A stretch of DNA of 64,000 bases. Origin: Mariprofundus sp. GTDB lineage: Bacteria > Pseudomonadota > Zetaproteobacteria > Mariprofundales > Mariprofundaceae. Both the position numbers and the translations under genes were made by a program. The stretch is taken from assembly GCA_021772775.1 (NCBI GenBank), contig JAJFLH010000034.1, positions 1-64,000 on the forward strand. The letters run 5' to 3'. The notes below the pieces were generated by a model. It saw nothing but the letters and a program-made list of their open reading frames with translations. It did no database searches and was not told where the DNA came from. Of this stretch, positions 61,441 to 64,000 are shown in pieces (position 1 is the stretch's first letter; each line of letters starts with the position of its first letter).

Positions 61441-61917
61441 TTAGCTTTTCTTAAAACTGCTAATCAGTAAAATGACAACGGCAGTCGAAATACATGCATC
61501 CGCAACATTAAAAGCAGGCCAATGGTATTCAGTACCGCCAATACGCACGTACCAATCAATAAAATCAACCACATAACCCAACTGCATGCGATCCCAGATA
61601 TTGCCAACTGCACCAGCTAGGATAAGTACCAGCAACCATGAGGTGATACCCGCACGCAAACGTTCCTGCCACCACCAAAACAGTACCGCGATACCAATAC
61701 CAATAGTGACACCCAGCAATAACCAGACCCGAACTGAATCTGGCAAATCAGCAAACATGGAAAAAGCCACCCCCGGATTGTAAGCGCGTATCATATTGAA
61801 AAAGCCATCAATAACAGAGAAAGCATGGAAATCTGCTCTCTGAATCCACCATTTGGAGAGTTGATCCGCAGCAACAAGTAGCGCGAACAGTCCGATCTGT
61901 TTTTGGCTGCGAGTCAT
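61441..61917 (-). CDS. lspA: lipoprotein signal peptidase LspA
   Basis: This aspartic protease cleaves prolipoprotein signal peptides. It has 158 residues and four TM helices. The catalytic pair is Asp118 (YVVDFIDW) and Asp140 (FNVADACIS). GNIWDRM and NPGVAFSMF are the conserved surrounds. The window has at least two lipoproteins it would process. The start follows a long gap containing the candidate small RNA. Confidence 0.95.
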   Translation of the reverse strand: MTRSQKQIGLFALLVAADQLSKWWIQRADFHAFSVIDGFFNMIRAYNPGVAFSMFADLPDSVRVWLLLGVTIGIGIAVLFWWWQERLRAGITSWLLVLILAGAVGNIWDRMQLGYVVDFIDWYVRIGGTEYHWPAFNVADACISTAVVILLISSFKKS

Positions 61918-62147
61918 CGTTGAGTCCTAATCATATACATACATAGCTCCTGTTCCTGCTGGCAAAACTCTGCGGCTGAGCAAACTTAAGTCAATCGGCA
62001 TAGCATCAATCTTTTTTCCATTTTTATGACCTGGATCACATTTTCAGCCCTAAAGCCCCCTATACTTAGCCCATCTGAAACTACTTAGCAGCAAAGAGCT
62101 AAAGTAAAAACGTCATCTACCGATAAATATAGATAACGAAACAGACT

Positions 62148-62229
62148 GGCCCGGATGAATATGCTATCTCCCCTCCCCCCTCCCTGATGCATGTTCTCCG
62201 GGCCTAAGTGTTTCAAATCAACACTTTTT
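62148..62229 (+). ncRNA. candidate small RNA with C/T-only loop and terminator
   Basis: GGCCCGGATGAATATGC (62148-62164) pairs with 62189-62204 over about 16 positions with one bulge and a wobble. ATC (62166-62168) pairs with GAT (62186-62188). The remaining loop TCCCCTCCCCCCTCCCT (62169-62185) is 17 nt and contains only C and T. Directly after, AAGTGTT-tcaaatc-AACACTT (62206-62226) plus a T-run makes an intrinsic terminator. A -10-like TATACT at 62061 could give a transcript of about 160 nt, though the -35 is weak. It could be a free RNA or an attenuator before mutS. I know no family name for it. Confidence 0.6.
62206..62229 (+). terminator. intrinsic terminator of the candidate RNA
   Basis: AAGTGTT and AACACTT form a perfect 7-bp stem with a 7-nt loop, and TTTTT overlaps the stem's end. 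It lies 78 bp before the mutS ATG, so it would also block read-through into mutS. Confidence 0.75.
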
Positions 62230-62306
62230 CATTAGCTTCCACCACCTTTAAACAATAAATGTAATTCACCCTTAAGCATCCCAGACCAGCGTGTTACATT
62301 GCGCCC

Positions 62307-64000
62307 ATGGCAAAGAAGACGGCTAAAAACGCACACACCCCCATGATGCAACAGTATTTAAAGATCAAGTCCGAGTATTCGGATTGCCTGCTATTTTATC
62401 GCATGGGCGATTTTTATGAAATGTTTTTCGAGGATGCTGTTGAAGCATCAAAAATCCTTGATATCACACTGACCAAACGCGGCAAAGCTAACGGAGATGA
62501 TATTCCTATGGCAGGTGTACCCTGGCATCAAGCCGAGAACTATTTAGCTCGTTTGGTCGCTGCAGGCAAACGCGTGGCTGTATGTGAACAGATGGAAGCA
62601 CCCGATACTGCCTCCAAAGGGCCAGTGCGTCGTGATGTGGTGCGTGTTGTCACGGCAGGAACCATCACTGAGTCGGAACTGCTCGACCAGTCCAGCTCTG
62701 CTTCACTGGTCGCCTGTTATAAAAAGCATGAGCGCTGGGGACTGGCATCAGTTGACCTCTCCTGCGGACACTGGCATCTGCTCGAAGGAAGCGGTGATAC
62801 ATCATTAGAAGAGCAACTGACCGTATTGAATCCTGCTGAACTGCTGTTGATTAGTGGACAAGAGACAGTGACAGAGACCGCCGTAACACGGCCGGGCGAC
62901 TGGAGTTTCTCGGCCTCCGTAGCGCGCGAACAACTGGAACAAAATTTCGGCGTTTCAGACTGGCAATCGTTGAATTTAGAAAATCATGAGCAGGCTGCTG
63001 CCGCAGTTGGAGCCGTACTGGTCTATCTGGGGCAAACACAGAAATGTACACTACAGCATCTCTCTCTGCCCGTGTTCATCGAACAGGCTGAGGGCATGTC
63101 CATTGATATGCGTTCGCGACGCAATCTAGAGCTTTATAGTTCACTTAGTGGTGATCCAAAAGCCGGCATGATTGCTGTACTGGATGAAACATCTACCCCT
63201 ATGGGAGCTCGCTTACTGCGCAACTGGATGACCGTCCATTGACCAATCTGAATGAGTTGCTTGAACGTCAGAATGCCGTAAAAAGTCTATTTAACGACAA
63301 CAAAACATTGGATACCTTGCGTAAACATCTGCACGGTGTTCGTGATATGGAACGCATGCTCACCCGCATCGTTTTGGGCCGCGCTTTGCCACGTGACTAT
63401 AAAGGTTTGGCAGATGCCCTGTTGGCTCTTCCCGAACTGTCGCAGGTGCTCGGTGATCGCAGTGGTCTGTTTGCCAATATGATCGTGGCATTGCATGGAC
63501 TGGAAACACTGGCTGATACATTATCGCGATCTATCGTGGATATGCCTCCGCAGGCATTTCGTGATGGCGGCATCATTCGTGAAGGTTTTGATGCTGAACT
63601 TGATCGTTTACGAGCTCTGGCCAAAGATGCGAACGACTGGCTGCGCGATTATGAGAGTCGCGAACGTGAACGCACCGGATTGGCCAACCTTCGTGTCAAA
63701 TATAACAAGGTTTTTGGTTATTTTATCGAAATTTCCAAAGCACAGGCTAAAGATGCGCCGGTTGATTATGTACGCAAACAGACACTGGTGAATGCTGAAC
63801 GTTTTATCACCGATGAGTTGCATAGTTTCGAATCTGAAATTCTCGGCGCAAAAGATGCAGCCATGCAACGTGAAGAGGAGTTAATCGAAACTCTGCGCCA
63901 ACAACTGTGTCAGCAGGCTACGGCTATTCAACTGGCCGCACGTGCAGTCGCAGGACTCGATGTGCTGGCCTGTTTTGCTTATCTGGCGCGTACACATCAT
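62307..64000 (+). pseudogene. mutS: DNA mismatch repair protein MutS, frameshifted, runs off the window
   Basis: MutS recognises mismatched bases. The N-terminus is normal: [32 protein letters not shown] contains the mismatch-reading Phe36-x-Glu38. The reading frame ends at 63242 after LLRNWMTVH. The protein carries on, one frame over, from about 63232 as [19 protein letters not shown] and stays open to 64000 (lever and clamp domains). One missing base after ATG 63228-63230 would explain it; in relatives the sequence here is W-x-x-x-P. The ATPase end lies beyond the window. Either mutS is broken or the sequence has an error. Confidence 0.85.

Noticed and set aside
62166-62188. G-quadruplex on the minus strand of the C-rich loop
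   Set aside because: The G runs (3, 6, 4) can give at best a weak structure; the RNA hairpin with terminator on the plus strand explains the sequence better.
1-64000. CRISPR array, tRNA or rRNA genes
   Set aside because: No regularly spaced direct repeats, tRNA cloverleaf ends or rRNA segments were seen on reading both strands.

Overview
The window reads as chromosome of a motile, Gram-negative proteobacterium. The evidence is an LPS-building block (kdsD-kdsC-lptC-lptA-lptB), ubiquinone genes (ubiX, ubiK), a flagellar stator pair, c-di-GMP proteins (GGDEF, PilZ, YajQ) and periplasmic nitrate reductase. The mixture would suit a marine or subsurface proteobacterium, perhaps Zetaproteobacteria. 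There is no rRNA and I did no search, so the taxonomy is only a guess.

Layout. 1-10.8 kb: end of a CBS protein, a DUF4911-like/mltG/pabC operon, ilvA, a Bor-type lipoprotein, an RlmL-like methyltransferase, a flavin monooxygenase, a degenerate cyclase-domain receptor and motA/motB. 10.9-17.4 kb: accessory stretch with a class V aminotransferase, an IS3 orfA remnant, an intact RAYT transposon with inverted ends, methyltransferases, a TfoX-C protein and a broken cupin gene. 17.4-20 kb: the complete AmmeMemoRadiSam triad. 20-27.7 kb: core genes (yajQ, M23 peptidase, kds/lpt operon, ubiX, ubiK). 28-41.3 kb: small membrane and secreted proteins, a ferredoxin-reductase, a broken AAA ATPase gene, mogA, a Spy/Cpx-like envelope-stress module, two toxin-antitoxin modules (Phd/RelE and HipBA) and a FIST-sensor/histidine-kinase pair. 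41.7-57.8 kb: a molybdenum and nitrate block (moeA, mobA, mobB, moaE, moaD, moaC, modCBA, moaA, a porin, napBADF), ending in an rquA-like rhodoquinone gene. 58-64 kb: a tryptophan-repeat secreted protein, a diguanylate cyclase, a creatininase, lspA, a candidate small RNA and a frameshifted mutS.

How the genes fit together. ModABC imports molybdate. MoaA, MoaC, MoaD, MoaE, MogA, MoeA, MobA and MobB build and mature the molybdenum cofactor. NapA uses it with NapD, NapF and NapB, and the adjacent porin may pass an anion. The rhodoquinone gene beside this block suggests a low-potential quinone for anaerobic metabolism. Genes for quinol oxidation by NapC or NapGH are not in the window.

Most notable: (1) a small-RNA-like element at 62148-62229 whose 17-nt loop is purely C and T and could pair with G-rich ribosome-binding sites; (2) at least four genes broken by small deletions or stops (IS3 orfA, cupin, AAA ATPase, mutS), with mutS itself frameshifted; (3) a dispersed family of inverted-repeat elements (TTTAGCCACAGAT ends), one copy of which runs into the start of modA; (4) a hipBA module with three palindromic operators and flanked by a 25-bp direct repeat.
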